A DNA stretch of 64,000 nucleotides from Acinetobacter baumannii (GCF_016508585.1 NZ_JADVOP010000004.1:1-64000); one strand, 5' to 3'. Counted from the first letter of the stretch, positions 44,286-53,951 are shown. Translations and numbers: made by a program. Notes: a model not told the origin generated them from the sequence alone.

Positions 44286-45779
44286 GTGCCTTATTCTTTT
44301 AATCCGACATCCGAGCAAAGTTTTGCAATTGCAGAAGCAAGAAAAGGACAATCCTTTAAAGTGATTGCCTATGCTGGCACAGGTAAAACCACCACTTTAC
44401 AGTTAATCAGCGATGCCATGACTGATCGACGTGGGATGTATCTGGCATTTAATAAAGCCATCGCAACAGAAGCACAGAATAAATTTCATCAAAATGTAGA
44501 TTGCAGAACCTTTCATTCCCTTGCTTTCCGTAGTGTGCCTCGTGGAGTAACCGATAAATTACGCTTGCCCCGTTTAAGCCCAAGTTTTATTGCAAAAGAA
44601 TATCGACTTGAGCCGATTACATTGAGACGCTTAATGGGAGGACGTTATGAAAAATACGTGTTGATGCCCAGCCGTTTAGCCAGTCTGGTGGCCAACGCAG
44701 TCAGTTATTTCTGCTCAACAAGTTCTCAATATCCTGCACCACGTCATATACAAGCACCCAGCTGGTTGCATCCCGATGATGTCGAATCTTTGCAAACACA
44801 CCTTTATAAAGCGGTAGAGCGTCGTTGGTTGGAGTCGATTGATCCAAACCATCAAGCGGGAATTGGTCATGATATTTATCTCAAATTATGGGCGCTGTCA
44901 GATCCATTTATTCCTGCAGATTATGTCTTGTTTGATGAGGCACAAGATGCTGATCCATTGATGCTTGGCATTTTACTACGTCAACGCAATACCCAAGTCA
45001 TTTATGTCGGCGATGCACACCAACAAATTTACGCATGGCGCGGTGCAGTCAATGCCATGCAGCAAATGCCCCTTCCTGAATCGCGTTTAACCACCTCGTT
45101 TCGTTTTGGTGAGGCAATCGCAGATGTCGCAAATCATCTACTCGGTGCTTTGGAGGAAACTGTCCCTCTGTTGGGGAATCCAGAAATGAAATCTACTGTG
45201 GTCAACAAACCCCATACCAAAATGCGTGATGCAATTTTATGCCGTACCAATGCCCGAGCAATGGAATTGCTTCTTTCAGGTTTGGTTCAGGGAGATAAAG
45301 TCAGTTTGCAAGCCGATCATGCCAAACTAAATCGTTTTGTCGATGCCGCCAGTTTATTAAAACAGGGCAAACGTGTAGTCGATGTTCCTGAATTAGCCTG
45401 GTTTAATTCTTGGCATGACGTGCATGAATATTGTGAAACCAATGACGGAAGTGATATCAAGCCTTTAGTTAAACTGGTTGATGACCATGGTACCGACCCA
45501 CTTAAAAAAGCACTTGCTAAAATTACCCCAATAGAGCAAGCTGATTATGTGATTTCTACCGCACATAAAGCCAAGGGCCTTGAGTGGAATCGAGTTCATA
45601 TCGAAGATGATTACCAATTTAAAATAAACGGTTTGGAACATAAAATCAGTGATGAAGAATTGAGACTTTTATATGTTGCTTGTACCCGAGCAAAAGCCAG
45701 TCTAAATATTCATCACATTTATGATCTGGTACAACAACTGAAAGTAAAAACTCCATTTAAAAATAAGGCAACAGCATAA
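44286..45779 (+). CDS. UvrD/FBH1-like superfamily 1 helicase
   Basis: This 497-residue protein is a compact superfamily 1A helicase. Motif I is AYAGTGKTTT at residues 28-37, motif II is DYVLFDEAQDADP, and motif III is GDAHQQIYAWRGA. TSFRFG is motif IV-like, STAHKAKGLEW is motif V and LLYVACTRAK is motif VI. The motif V and III wording resembles the FBH1 branch more than UvrD or Rep. It starts at a GTG (44286). Partner nuclease domains are absent. It is followed after 92 bases by an unusual AAA ATPase on the same strand, which may be a functional partner. A DNA repair or anti-recombinase role is inferred from family. Confidence 0.88.
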   Translation: MPYSFNPTSEQSFAIAEARKGQSFKVIAYAGTGKTTTLQLISDAMTDRRGMYLAFNKAIATEAQNKFHQNVDCRTFHSLAFRSVPRGVTDKLRLPRLSPSFIAKEYRLEPITLRRLMGGRYEKYVLMPSRLASLVANAVSYFCSTSSQYPAPRHIQAPSWLHPDDVESLQTHLYKAVERRWLESIDPNHQAGIGHDIYLKLWALSDPFIPADYVLFDEAQDADPLMLGILLRQRNTQVIYVGDAHQQIYAWRGAVNAMQQMPLPESRLTTSFRFGEAIADVANHLLGALEETVPLLGNPEMKSTVVNKPHTKMRDAILCRTNARAMELLLSGLVQGDKVSLQADHAKLNRFVDAASLLKQGKRVVDVPELAWFNSWHDVHEYCETNDGSDIKPLVKLVDDHGTDPLKKALAKITPIEQADYVISTAHKAKGLEWNRVHIEDDYQFKINGLEHKISDEELRLLYVACTRAKASLNIHHIYDLVQQLKVKTPFKNKATA

Positions 45780-45871
45780 GGTTTTGATCCCTTCATCAAT
45801 ATGTAAAATTGCATAGTCAAAAGATGAATCGTCATAGATTTTCATGCTGCCCGTTAAATGTCAGGTATCTT

Positions 45872-47245
45872 ATGAAACTAGAAGCAATTCATTTTCGGCA
45901 TACATACCATTTTGCTGATTTAAAAATAAATTTCGATAATAAAAATAATAAATCGATTACCCTCATTGTGGGTGATCAAGCCAGCGGTAAAACCGCCATC
46001 ATTAAGAATATTTATCAAGCGCTGAGCTGGTTTCCGGCTCGTCTGAAAGATTTAAGAACGCCTGGTATTGTGATGCTTGATCAGGACATCATGCAGGATC
46101 GCATTCAATCTAAAATTGATGTTCATATCCATTTCCCAGCAGAAATGGGACAATTGACAGAAAGTAATGCAACAACTGAAGCTGATCCTCAAAGCTGTCA
46201 TTGGCAGCTTTATAAAACCATTAATAGCTCAGGGATAGGAATCAGCAAAGTTGAACTACAGCAACTCGAACAGTTGGTGGAGCGTTATCAGCAAGTGATT
46301 AAAAATGATCCCCTACAAGGATTACCTATGCTGGCTTACTATCCCGCTGAACGTTTTGTCAATGAGGTTAATATTCTCAATAAAAATAATCCGATTGTTT
46401 TACAAGCACATAATGCCTACGAATTGGTACCAATTCCCTATACAACCTTTGCTCGATTTTTCGAATGGTTCAGGGAAATGAGTGATATTGAAAATGCACA
46501 ACTTGCACAATTATTTCAAAATGTTCTAGAAAAAAAACAGCCAGTTGCTCACCTCGATCAAGACTTTCAGCATATTTTATTTCAGGCACATTCGCAATTA
46601 CATGCACCCAGCTTAAAAGCATTAAAGAAAAGCCTGAATACCATTATTCCTGAAATCACCGATATCTATCTCGAATACCAACCCAAGCTACAACTCATGG
46701 TGACTTATAAGGACCACAATTTTAGTTATCAACAATTGTCCAATACCGTCAAAAATTGGTTGGCATTGGTGGGGGATATTGTACGTCGCCTGTGTTTGCT
46801 CAATCCATTGAGCCTTTATCCTTGTGAAGAGGGGGAAGGCATCTTGCTGATCGATCAAATTGATGTCGATTTAGATCAACTCGGATTACAGTTCATTGTG
46901 GATCGCTTAAATATGGCATTTCCTCGTCTGCAAATCATTGCAACAGCCAGCCATGAAGCCCTGTTGGAGCAAGCGGATGAATATCAATGTTTTAAACTTG
47001 AAAATAAACAACTTTATGAAATTAAAAGCAATGATGTATGGGATGAGTATCAACACATCTATGAAAATTTATTGAAAGACATCCCTAAAGATAGCGAACA
47101 GCCTTTACTTGAACCCAGTATGCAGAGTCTCAATGCACAACAATTATTTCAGCAATTTCAACAGCTCAATGAAGAGCAACAAGCTGAATTGAAGCGTTTA
47201 ATTCAGTCAGGTGATGATCAGTCTTCACATAAATCATTGCTTTAA
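45872..47245 (+). CDS. AAA ATPase (RecF/COG3950-like) with altered catalytic motifs
   Basis: This 457-residue protein has an ABC-type ATPase fold. Walker A is GDQASGKT (residues 34-41), and YYPAERFVNE matches a family motif. The ABC signature position reads QQLSNTVKNWLALVGDI, without the usual LSxG. Walker B reads LLIDQID, with Gln329 in place of the catalytic Glu; the H-loop is TASHEALL. The C-terminal 80 residues are Gln/Leu-rich and helical. No nuclease, TOPRIM or HNH motif is visible. An open frame extends to 45809, but the ATG at 45872 has CAGG six bases upstream and starts the conserved MKLEAIHFRH. The changes suggest it binds ATP but hydrolyses it poorly. Confidence 0.8.
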   Translation: MKLEAIHFRHTYHFADLKINFDNKNNKSITLIVGDQASGKTAIIKNIYQALSWFPARLKDLRTPGIVMLDQDIMQDRIQSKIDVHIHFPAEMGQLTESNATTEADPQSCHWQLYKTINSSGIGISKVELQQLEQLVERYQQVIKNDPLQGLPMLAYYPAERFVNEVNILNKNNPIVLQAHNAYELVPIPYTTFARFFEWFREMSDIENAQLAQLFQNVLEKKQPVAHLDQDFQHILFQAHSQLHAPSLKALKKSLNTIIPEITDIYLEYQPKLQLMVTYKDHNFSYQQLSNTVKNWLALVGDIVRRLCLLNPLSLYPCEEGEGILLIDQIDVDLDQLGLQFIVDRLNMAFPRLQIIATASHEALLEQADEYQCFKLENKQLYEIKSNDVWDEYQHIYENLLKDIPKDSEQPLLEPSMQSLNAQQLFQQFQQLNEEQQAELKRLIQSGDDQSSHKSLL

Positions 47246-47694
47246 AAAGGATTTAGTCGGACAGTTATTCTGAAAACATGGTGACTGTTGAGAAATGGTC
47301 AATCTCTGCTTTTTTTTTACATTCTCAAATCGTGACGATACTTATTTTGAATTGATTTTTTGTCAAAGCTGATCAAAATGATAGATTGCGACTCATGGCT
47401 TAAAGATTAAACAGCCAAATGCGATCATAAGCGTATAATTACAAATGTTTGCGCAAAAACTGACAAAATAAATTGATGTTATTCTGCTCATGTAATACTA
47501 TGAAAAAATCAATTCAAATTAGATTTTTCAATCTTAATTGATTTTCTAATCGTTTTCTCATGTTGCGCAACACAACTGATTTTTACTCATTAATTTAACT
47601 CGGCTTTCAAGATTTAAGTTATTGGACTGTTCCTTGCATTCCTCAAATCCTTGAAAGATAAGATTCACATAGGTTTCACGACCTATTCACGATA
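47246..47694. promoter_or_regulatory. Leader region of the mrp operon
   Basis: This 449-base gap begins with a probable weak terminator for the ATPase gene (a run of nine T residues at 47310-47318). It ends with a structured mrp leader: arms CTTTCAAGATTT (47604-47615) and AAATCCTTGAAAG (47645-47657) pair with one bulge, followed by a small AGGT/ACCT hairpin and three TTCAC repeats directly before the mrpA start. No clear Shine-Dalgarno sequence precedes the start codon. Translational control of mrp is inferred. Confidence 0.45.
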
Positions 47695-50532
47695 ATGGAT
47701 ACGCGTGTGCTTCCGATTATTATTCTATTACCGTTAATACTTGGCACTACCCTTGTCCTGTGGCTGAAGCAATTCTCTCGTGGGGTAACAGCTTTAGGGG
47801 CAATCGGGGTCAGTTTAAGCAGTTTTATACTGTTACTGACTCAGGCAAAAACAGTATTGAGCGGCAATGCCATTTTAGAACAGTGGCAATGGTTACCCCG
47901 AATTGGGATTGATTTTAGCTTTCGTCTAGATGCATTAAGTTTAATTTTTTCATTGCTGATCACCGGTATTGGCACCCTGATTTATATCTATGCCTACTAC
48001 TATCTAAATCCTAAAAATTCTCTCAGCAAACTCTATTCATTATTGATGCTATTCATGGCAGCGATGCTGGGTATTTCTCTATCGAACAACCTCATCATAT
48101 TATTGGTGTTCTGGGAACTGACCAGTATTTCATCATTCTTGCTCGTGGGTTACTGGAGCAACTATGAAGCAGCGCAACGCGGCGCACGTATGGCACTGAC
48201 CATCACAGGGATGGGTGGCTTAGCCATGCTGGGCGGATTTATTTTGATTGGTCATATTGCAGGTACCTATCAAATTGACCAACTCACCACAATGACAACA
48301 ACAATTCAAAGCAGTGGTTTATTTGTTCCAGCCTTATTATTGATTTTATTGGGCGCATTTACCAAAAGTGCGCAATTTCCTTTTCACTTTTGGCTTCCAA
48401 ATGCGATGGCAGCCCCAACGCCTGTTTCGGCGTATCTACATTCAGCGACCATGGTCAAAGCGGGGATTTTCCTTGTTGCTCGCTTACTTCCCATTTTTGT
48501 GGGTTCAGCGTTGTTCCATAACCTCGTGACCACCATTGGGTTGTTTACCTTATGTATGGCAGCATTCTTTGCCATTTTCAAAGAAGATTTAAAAGGTCTA
48601 CTGGCTTACTCGACGATTAGTCATTTAGGTCTGATCATGTGTCTCTTGGGCATGGGTTCTCCATTAGCCGTTGCAGCGGCGATTTTCCATATCATTAACC
48701 ATGCCACATTTAAAGCCGCTTTGTTCATGATTGCAGGAATCATTGATCATGAATCAGGTACACGTGACTTAAGAAAACTCAGTGGACTATGGCAACTGCT
48801 TCCTTTTACTGCAACATTGACCATGATTACTGCTGCAAGTATGGCAGGTGTACCCCTCACCAATGGTTTTATTTCTAAAGAAATGTTCTTTACGGAATTG
48901 TTGGCAAACTTATCTGGTGGCTATGTTGTGCTAGCCGCAATCGTTGCAACCTTGGCTGGGCTATTTGCAGTTGCCTATTCGGTACGTCTGGTACATGGTG
49001 TATTTTTTGACGGTGAAGTCGGGCGTGATGTGCCCAATAAAAATGCGCATGAACCGCCGCTTGGGATGCGCCTACCCGCAATTGTATTGGCAACGCTATG
49101 TATTCTGGTGGGTATTCTTCCTGCCCTTTTGGTGGAAAATATCGTCAATGCAGGAACACGTGCATCTACACAACATTTAAACTTTGAAGGTGTTCATCTA
49201 GCCATTTGGCATGGTTTTAATCTGCCTTTACTCATGAGTGCTGTTGCCCTCATCGGTGGTGTGGTTTTCTACTTTGCCTTAGCCAAAGGTGGACGGATTC
49301 GTGAAATTGACCTTGATCCAAGCTTAGGGCGCTTACAAGGAAAATTATTATTTGAAGATTTCCTGAAAAATCTGTTATCACTTTCCCGCAAGCTAAAGAA
49401 AAGTACCGAAACGGGTTCACTGCAAAACTATTTATTGCTCATTCTGGCGTTGAGTATCGCTTTAGTCGCCGCACCGCTACTCAATCAAAACCTTACTACA
49501 GGCACACGTGAACTTACCCATGCACCATTCACAGCAATCGTACTTTGGTTATTGTTGTTCTCGGCATGTTGGATGATGCTGTGGTTCCATCATGAACGGA
49601 TCAAGGCTGTGCTAATTAGTGGCGCAATAGGTCTGGTCGTCACCATGATTTTTGTGACGCTTTCAGCCCCTGATCTGGCACTGACTCAAATTACTGTAGA
49701 TGTGGTTACTACCGTACTCTTGTTGATGAGTCTGTCACTCCTTCCTCAACTGACACCTTATGAATCGAGCCGTACACGTCGCTGGCGTGATGCTGTGATT
49801 GCCATTGGTGGAGGTATCGGAATCGGTTGGATTGCATGGCTCATCATGACACGTGATCATCATTCAATTTCATGGTTCTTTGTACAACAGTCACTTCCAT
49901 TGGGCGGTGGTTCAAATATCGTCAATGTCATTCTAGTCGATTTCCGTGGTTTCGATACCTTTGGTGAAATTGCTGTATTAGGCATCGCAGCGATTGGCGC
50001 GCTCTGCATGATGGATGGGATGCGTACACACGGTACCACCATGACAAAAGGATTAAGCTATCGCTTTAACCCGTCACCTTTGATGTTCCGTATGACCGCC
50101 TCATGGGTACTCCCTGTTGCTTTAGTGGTCAGTTTGTATATTTTCTTACGTGGACATAATTATCCAGGTGGCGGCTTTATTGCGGGTTTGATCACCTCAA
50201 TGGCACTGGTGATTCAATATATCGCACTCGGACAAGACCAAGCGGAAAAAATGCTGCGAGCGAAATCAGGTCGGCTCTACGAAATCTGGATTGGATTAGG
50301 ATTATTGATTGCAGGGCTATCAGGCATTGCTTCATGGTTGTGGGCTCGTCCTTTCCTCACCAGTGCGCATGTCTATGTTGAATCAAGCCTATTTGGAACA
50401 TTCCATCTCGCTTCTGCGGCAGCATTCGATCTTGGTGTATATGGCACTGTAGTCGGTGCGACAATGTTACTCATTTCTGTTTTAGGCGACTCTAGACATT
50501 CCAGTATGTCTGGTCCAGTACCCAAGGAGTAA
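47695..50532 (+). CDS. mrpA: Mrp Na+/H+ antiporter subunit A fused to subunit B
   Basis: This 945-residue membrane protein is the fused MrpA-MrpB form that defines group 2 Mrp operons (as in PhaAB). Residues 1-500 resemble complex I NuoL, including LLVFWELTSISSFLLVGYW and LHSATMVKAGIFLVARLLP with the conserved Lys and His. The C-terminal part (about 800-935) is MnhB-like, with LRGHNYPGGGFIAGLI. The Mrp complex exchanges cytoplasmic Na+ (and some Li+/K+) for external protons and supports alkali and salt tolerance. The start ATG lacks a good Shine-Dalgarno, but no better in-frame start lies near. Confidence 0.96.
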   Translation: MDTRVLPIIILLPLILGTTLVLWLKQFSRGVTALGAIGVSLSSFILLLTQAKTVLSGNAILEQWQWLPRIGIDFSFRLDALSLIFSLLITGIGTLIYIYAYYYLNPKNSLSKLYSLLMLFMAAMLGISLSNNLIILLVFWELTSISSFLLVGYWSNYEAAQRGARMALTITGMGGLAMLGGFILIGHIAGTYQIDQLTTMTTTIQSSGLFVPALLLILLGAFTKSAQFPFHFWLPNAMAAPTPVSAYLHSATMVKAGIFLVARLLPIFVGSALFHNLVTTIGLFTLCMAAFFAIFKEDLKGLLAYSTISHLGLIMCLLGMGSPLAVAAAIFHIINHATFKAALFMIAGIIDHESGTRDLRKLSGLWQLLPFTATLTMITAASMAGVPLTNGFISKEMFFTELLANLSGGYVVLAAIVATLAGLFAVAYSVRLVHGVFFDGEVGRDVPNKNAHEPPLGMRLPAIVLATLCILVGILPALLVENIVNAGTRASTQHLNFEGVHLAIWHGFNLPLLMSAVALIGGVVFYFALAKGGRIREIDLDPSLGRLQGKLLFEDFLKNLLSLSRKLKKSTETGSLQNYLLLILALSIALVAAPLLNQNLTTGTRELTHAPFTAIVLWLLLFSACWMMLWFHHERIKAVLISGAIGLVVTMIFVTLSAPDLALTQITVDVVTTVLLLMSLSLLPQLTPYESSRTRRWRDAVIAIGGGIGIGWIAWLIMTRDHHSISWFFVQQSLPLGGGSNIVNVILVDFRGFDTFGEIAVLGIAAIGALCMMDGMRTHGTTMTKGLSYRFNPSPLMFRMTASWVLPVALVVSLYIFLRGHNYPGGGFIAGLITSMALVIQYIALGQDQAEKMLRAKSGRLYEIWIGLGLLIAGLSGIASWLWARPFLTSAHVYVESSLFGTFHLASAAAFDLGVYGTVVGATMLLISVLGDSRHSSMSGPVPKE

Positions 50533-50535
50533 TGC

Positions 50536-50901
50536 ATGATCAGTTTAGAATTTTTAATTGCATCTGCGATTGGATTATTGGTTGCCTCTGGTATCTATCT
50601 TATTCTTCGAGCTCGTACCTTTCCTGTTGTTCTTGGATTGGCGATGATTGGCTATGCCGTGAATATTTTTCTATTCGCGATGGGAAGAATACAAATCAGT
50701 TCACCCGCCATTCTCACTCAGGCGACAAAAGTCACCGATCCTTTACCGCAAGCTTTGGTACTCACAGCAATTGTGATTGGCTTTGCAACCACCGCTTTTA
50801 TCGTGCAGTTGGCATTACGCAGCCGATATGAATCGGGTACCGACCATGTTGATGCAAAAGAGGAACCCAGTAGTTTTGACCCACGTGAGGATGAGCCATA
50901 A
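50536..50901 (+). CDS. mrpC: Mrp antiporter subunit C
   Basis: This 121-residue protein resembles NuoK and MrpC, with three membrane helices and the segment SGIYLILRARTFPVVLGLAMI near residues 18-38 (read in parts), then DPLPQALVLTAIVIGFATTAF. It starts three bases after the mrpA stop. MrpC forms part of the small-subunit core of the complex. The C-terminal 25 residues are acidic. Its stop overlaps the mrpD start by one base (TAATG). Confidence 0.95.
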   Translation: MISLEFLIASAIGLLVASGIYLILRARTFPVVLGLAMIGYAVNIFLFAMGRIQISSPAILTQATKVTDPLPQALVLTAIVIGFATTAFIVQLALRSRYESGTDHVDAKEEPSSFDPREDEP

Positions 50902-52700
50902 TGAGCAGCTTTTTAGATTTTTGGTATGCTCATTCTCCAATTATGAGTATCCTGATTCCGGCATTTACTGGTTTCTTACTCATTTTACTGGGCAATCCTG
51001 GTTCTGGGGCTTTAAAACATGATTGGCGACAGCCATGGCGTCGTGGTCTGAGTTTAGTTTCGATTGTTCTCGGACTTGCGACAGCCATTGCTTATCTGCT
51101 CCAAGCCAATACTGGAAAAATATTTGTTTATCAATTGGCTGAATGGTCAGCACCATTTGGTATCGTTTTGGTGCTGGATCGTTTATCGGCATTGATGTTG
51201 GTGCTTACCTACGCACTTGCAACCCCAATTTTATGGTTTGCCAGTAAGGAATGGGATGAGCGTGGTCGCTACTTCCATGCCATGTTCCATCTGTTGCTGA
51301 TGGGATTGAGTGGTGCATTTCTAACAGGCGATTTATTCAATCTATTTGTTTTCTTTGAAATATTGTTAATGGCATCATACGTATTGCTATTACATGGTCA
51401 AGGCAAAGCCCGTTTTCAACTGGGTATACATTACGTCACCATTAACTTACTGGCTTCAGCCCTGTTCTTGATTGGATTAGGAATGATTTATGGCAGTGTC
51501 GGTAGTTTAAATATGGCAGATGTGGGTCGATTGTTACCTACTTTAGACAACGATCAACATCGACTTGCGATTGCGGGCGGTTTACTGCTGTTCGTGGTAT
51601 TTGGGATCAAGGCAGCCATGTTACCTGTCGGATTTTGGCTACCAAAAACTTATGCTGTCGCAACAACACCAGTTGCTGCCATTTTCACGATCATGACCAA
51701 AGTCGGTGTGTATGCGATTTTACGTGTTAACGGCACAGTATTTAATGATGCTTTAGGCGCGCATTTTCTTCAAACATGGTTATTGCCTATCGGTTTGCTC
51801 ACTTCACTTTATGGGGTCATTGGAGCGCTGGCTACAGAGCGTTTGCGTCGTTTTGTCGGCTTTATGGTGCTGTCTTCGATTGGCACAATTTTAGTTGCCA
51901 TTTCAATGCTCAATACACAAGCATGGTCGGCAGGTTTATATTACCTGGTCCATAGTACTGTGATTGCAGCATCGTTCTACTTAGTGTGCGGCTGGATTAC
52001 GTCACAACGTGGTGTAATGAAAGATCACCTCAAAGTTGCGCCTAAAATGAAGCAGGACAAAGTGTTGGCAATGACGTTCTTTCTGATTGCCTTGATGATG
52101 GCAGGCTTACCGCCATTTAGTGGCTTTTTGGGCAAAGTTTTAATTTTGCAAGCCACTGCAAATATCCCAGCGCAAGGCTGGATTATTGCGGTGATTCTAA
52201 TCGTCAGCCTATTGAGTATCATTGCTTTTACCCGCGTCGGATTCATTCTGTTTTGGCGTGCAACTGCACCTGAAAATAATCCTAAAGAGCAAGCTTATGC
52301 TGCTTATCAAGCTTTGCCAAATCAAGCACCTCCCCGCAACGATAAAACAATTTATCTATTGCTGGCGGGTTTAATTGCCTATGTTGTCTGTGCCGCACCC
52401 ATTTTAAACTATGTTGAAAAAACAGCCGCACAAATTACTGATGCATCCCTGTATCAGCACGGTATTTTAAAAACTGATGAACAAGGACAAACCATTAGTG
52501 TCCAGCCGTTCGATCCTAACTATGTTCCTGAAACCAAGTACAATGGTGAAATGGTCGATCCAAACGCGCATTATATTCCCTACATTATTAGCCCAGATAC
52601 TTTACAGGGCGAACATATCTCTGAGTATAAGCAGCGTCAAATCAAAGGACAGGAACAGCAGCATACGGAAAATAATCAACTGAAGCCAATGGAGCAATAA
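50901..52700 (+). CDS. mrpD: Mrp antiporter subunit D
   Basis: This 599-residue protein is NuoN/NuoM-like, with about fourteen membrane helices. Conserved patterns include LSGAFLTGDLFNLFVFFEILLMASY (read in parts), FGIKAAMLPVGFWLP and the antiporter Lys in FTIMTKVGVYAILRV. It has a long hydrophilic C-terminal tail of about 100 residues ending in Gln/Glu-rich sequence, longer than in Bacillus MrpD (493). It overlaps mrpC by one base and abuts mrpE without a gap (TAA then ATG). Confidence 0.96.
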   Translation: MSSFLDFWYAHSPIMSILIPAFTGFLLILLGNPGSGALKHDWRQPWRRGLSLVSIVLGLATAIAYLLQANTGKIFVYQLAEWSAPFGIVLVLDRLSALMLVLTYALATPILWFASKEWDERGRYFHAMFHLLLMGLSGAFLTGDLFNLFVFFEILLMASYVLLLHGQGKARFQLGIHYVTINLLASALFLIGLGMIYGSVGSLNMADVGRLLPTLDNDQHRLAIAGGLLLFVVFGIKAAMLPVGFWLPKTYAVATTPVAAIFTIMTKVGVYAILRVNGTVFNDALGAHFLQTWLLPIGLLTSLYGVIGALATERLRRFVGFMVLSSIGTILVAISMLNTQAWSAGLYYLVHSTVIAASFYLVCGWITSQRGVMKDHLKVAPKMKQDKVLAMTFFLIALMMAGLPPFSGFLGKVLILQATANIPAQGWIIAVILIVSLLSIIAFTRVGFILFWRATAPENNPKEQAYAAYQALPNQAPPRNDKTIYLLLAGLIAYVVCAAPILNYVEKTAAQITDASLYQHGILKTDEQGQTISVQPFDPNYVPETKYNGEMVDPNAHYIPYIISPDTLQGEHISEYKQRQIKGQEQQHTENNQLKPMEQ

Positions 52701-53222
52701 ATGCAGAATCAATCATTATTGACCCGTATTGTGCCGCATCCCTTTGTATCTGTGATTGTGGCAATGAGTTGGCTGATGCTGAACCATAGTGCTGAAAGTT
52801 TTGATATTGTGGTGGCAAGCGCGCTAGGTCTGATTATTCCCAAATTGATACAGCCCTTTATTGTTTGCACCCCGAATATTCATTGGAAAAGTGCCATTCA
52901 ATTATTTTTAGTGGTGCTGTGGGACATTATTATCAGTAATATTAAAGTCGCAAAACAGGTTTTGGGCCCCACCAAAAATCTTCAACCCAAATGGTTTCGT
53001 ATCCCTTTGGACACAGACCACGAACACGTGAATACACTGTTGGCGATGATCATTACCACCACCCCCGGTACTGTCAGTGCCGGAATCGATCAAGAGCGTG
53101 GGGATATTTTGGTCCATGCCTTGAGTTGCGATGATGTCGATGCTGAAATCCAAGCCATTAAAGCCCGCTATGAAGTTCCACTAATTGAGATATTTGACCT
53201 TCAACCAGGAGACCGCTCATGA
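52701..53222 (+). CDS. mrpE: Mrp antiporter subunit E
   Basis: This 173-residue protein has two or three N-terminal membrane helices and a cytoplasmic C-terminal domain. The MrpE signature is the stretch NTLLAMIITTTPGTVSAGID, together with VLVVLWDIIISNIKVAKQVL (here FLVVLWDIIISNIKVA). The C-terminal domain includes ILVHALSCDDVDAEIQAIK. MrpE is needed for full assembly or activity of the antiporter. Its stop overlaps the mrpF start by four bases (ATGA). Confidence 0.95.
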   Translation: MQNQSLLTRIVPHPFVSVIVAMSWLMLNHSAESFDIVVASALGLIIPKLIQPFIVCTPNIHWKSAIQLFLVVLWDIIISNIKVAKQVLGPTKNLQPKWFRIPLDTDHEHVNTLLAMIITTTPGTVSAGIDQERGDILVHALSCDDVDAEIQAIKARYEVPLIEIFDLQPGDRS

Positions 53223-53494
53223 GTATTCTGCCTTATGCGTTAGGCATTTGTTTAGTTGCCGTCACGCTCTCCATGTTGCTGTGTTTGATTCGTTTGGTGA
53301 TGGGACCTTCGATTGTAGATCGACTACTGGCGCTTGATACCCTATTTTTAAATGCGACTTGCTTAATCGTGATTTTGGGTATTTATTGGGCAAGTACGTC
53401 AATGTTTGAAGGTGCGCTTTTGGTCGCAATGCTTGGTTTTGTTTCAACTGCTGCACTTGCCCGTTATTTCACAACGGGTCATGTGATTGATTAA
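53219..53494 (+). CDS. mrpF: Mrp antiporter subunit F
   Basis: This 91-residue protein has three membrane helices and the MrpF hallmark LIRLVMGPSIVDRLLALDTL near residues 22-41. The conserved Asp in VDRLLALD is thought to take part in ion transport. It is linked to mrpE by a four-base overlap and to mrpG by an 11-base gap. Confidence 0.95.
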   Translation: MSILPYALGICLVAVTLSMLLCLIRLVMGPSIVDRLLALDTLFLNATCLIVILGIYWASTSMFEGALLVAMLGFVSTAALARYFTTGHVID

Positions 53495-53505
53495 GGAGGG
53501 CTGCC

Positions 53506-53898
53506 ATGGAAAATAATATACAGCTTATCATGGAAATAACCGTTTCCTTTTTTCTCATTATTGGTGCATTTTTTACTTTAGTTGGCGGGATCGGGATGGT
53601 TAAACTACCTGACTTATTTATGCGACTCCATGCACCAACCAAATCGAGTACTTTAGGTTTAGGCAGCTTTCTACTTGCAGGCATGATTTATGCCGCATTT
53701 AACAGTCGTTTGGGTTTTGCAGAACTCCTGATTACCTTATTGGCTTTTATTACGGCGCCTGTATCTGCTAACTTAATTGCTCAAGCAGCAATTCATTTAC
53801 GACTCCGTTCTACGTCTGGGGATGTTCCTGAAGCAATCAATCGACCTTTACCCTGGCAACGTCAGAAAATTATCAAACAATTTAAGGATGATATTTAA
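53506..53898 (+). CDS. mrpG: Mrp antiporter subunit G
   Basis: This 130-residue protein has three membrane helices and the MrpG signature GGIGMVKLPDLFMRLHAPTK near residues 27-46. It completes the set A-C-D-E-F-G, with B supplied by the fusion in mrpA. The gene has a strong GGAGGG ribosome binding site. A weak hairpin (AGCAGTGTTA/TAGCACTGCT, 53916-53951) lies just after it and may end the operon. Confidence 0.95.
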   Translation: MENNIQLIMEITVSFFLIIGAFFTLVGGIGMVKLPDLFMRLHAPTKSSTLGLGSFLLAGMIYAAFNSRLGFAELLITLLAFITAPVSANLIAQAAIHLRLRSTSGDVPEAINRPLPWQRQKIIKQFKDDI

Positions 53899-53915
53899 TT
53901 CATCTTGAGCTTAGC

Positions 53916-53951
53916 AGCAGTGTTAGAAAACATGAAATTTTTAGCACTGCT
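53916..53951 (+). terminator. Possible terminator of the mrp operon
   Basis: A 10-bp stem with one G-T pair and a 16-base loop lies 18 bases after mrpG. Only a short T-run follows, so the call is weak. Confidence 0.4.

Noticed and set aside
44286..47245. Gabija defence system
   Set aside because: The helicase fits a GajB size, but the ATPase lacks a visible TOPRIM nuclease, the gene order is reversed, and the locus lies in core genome. Kept only as an open question.
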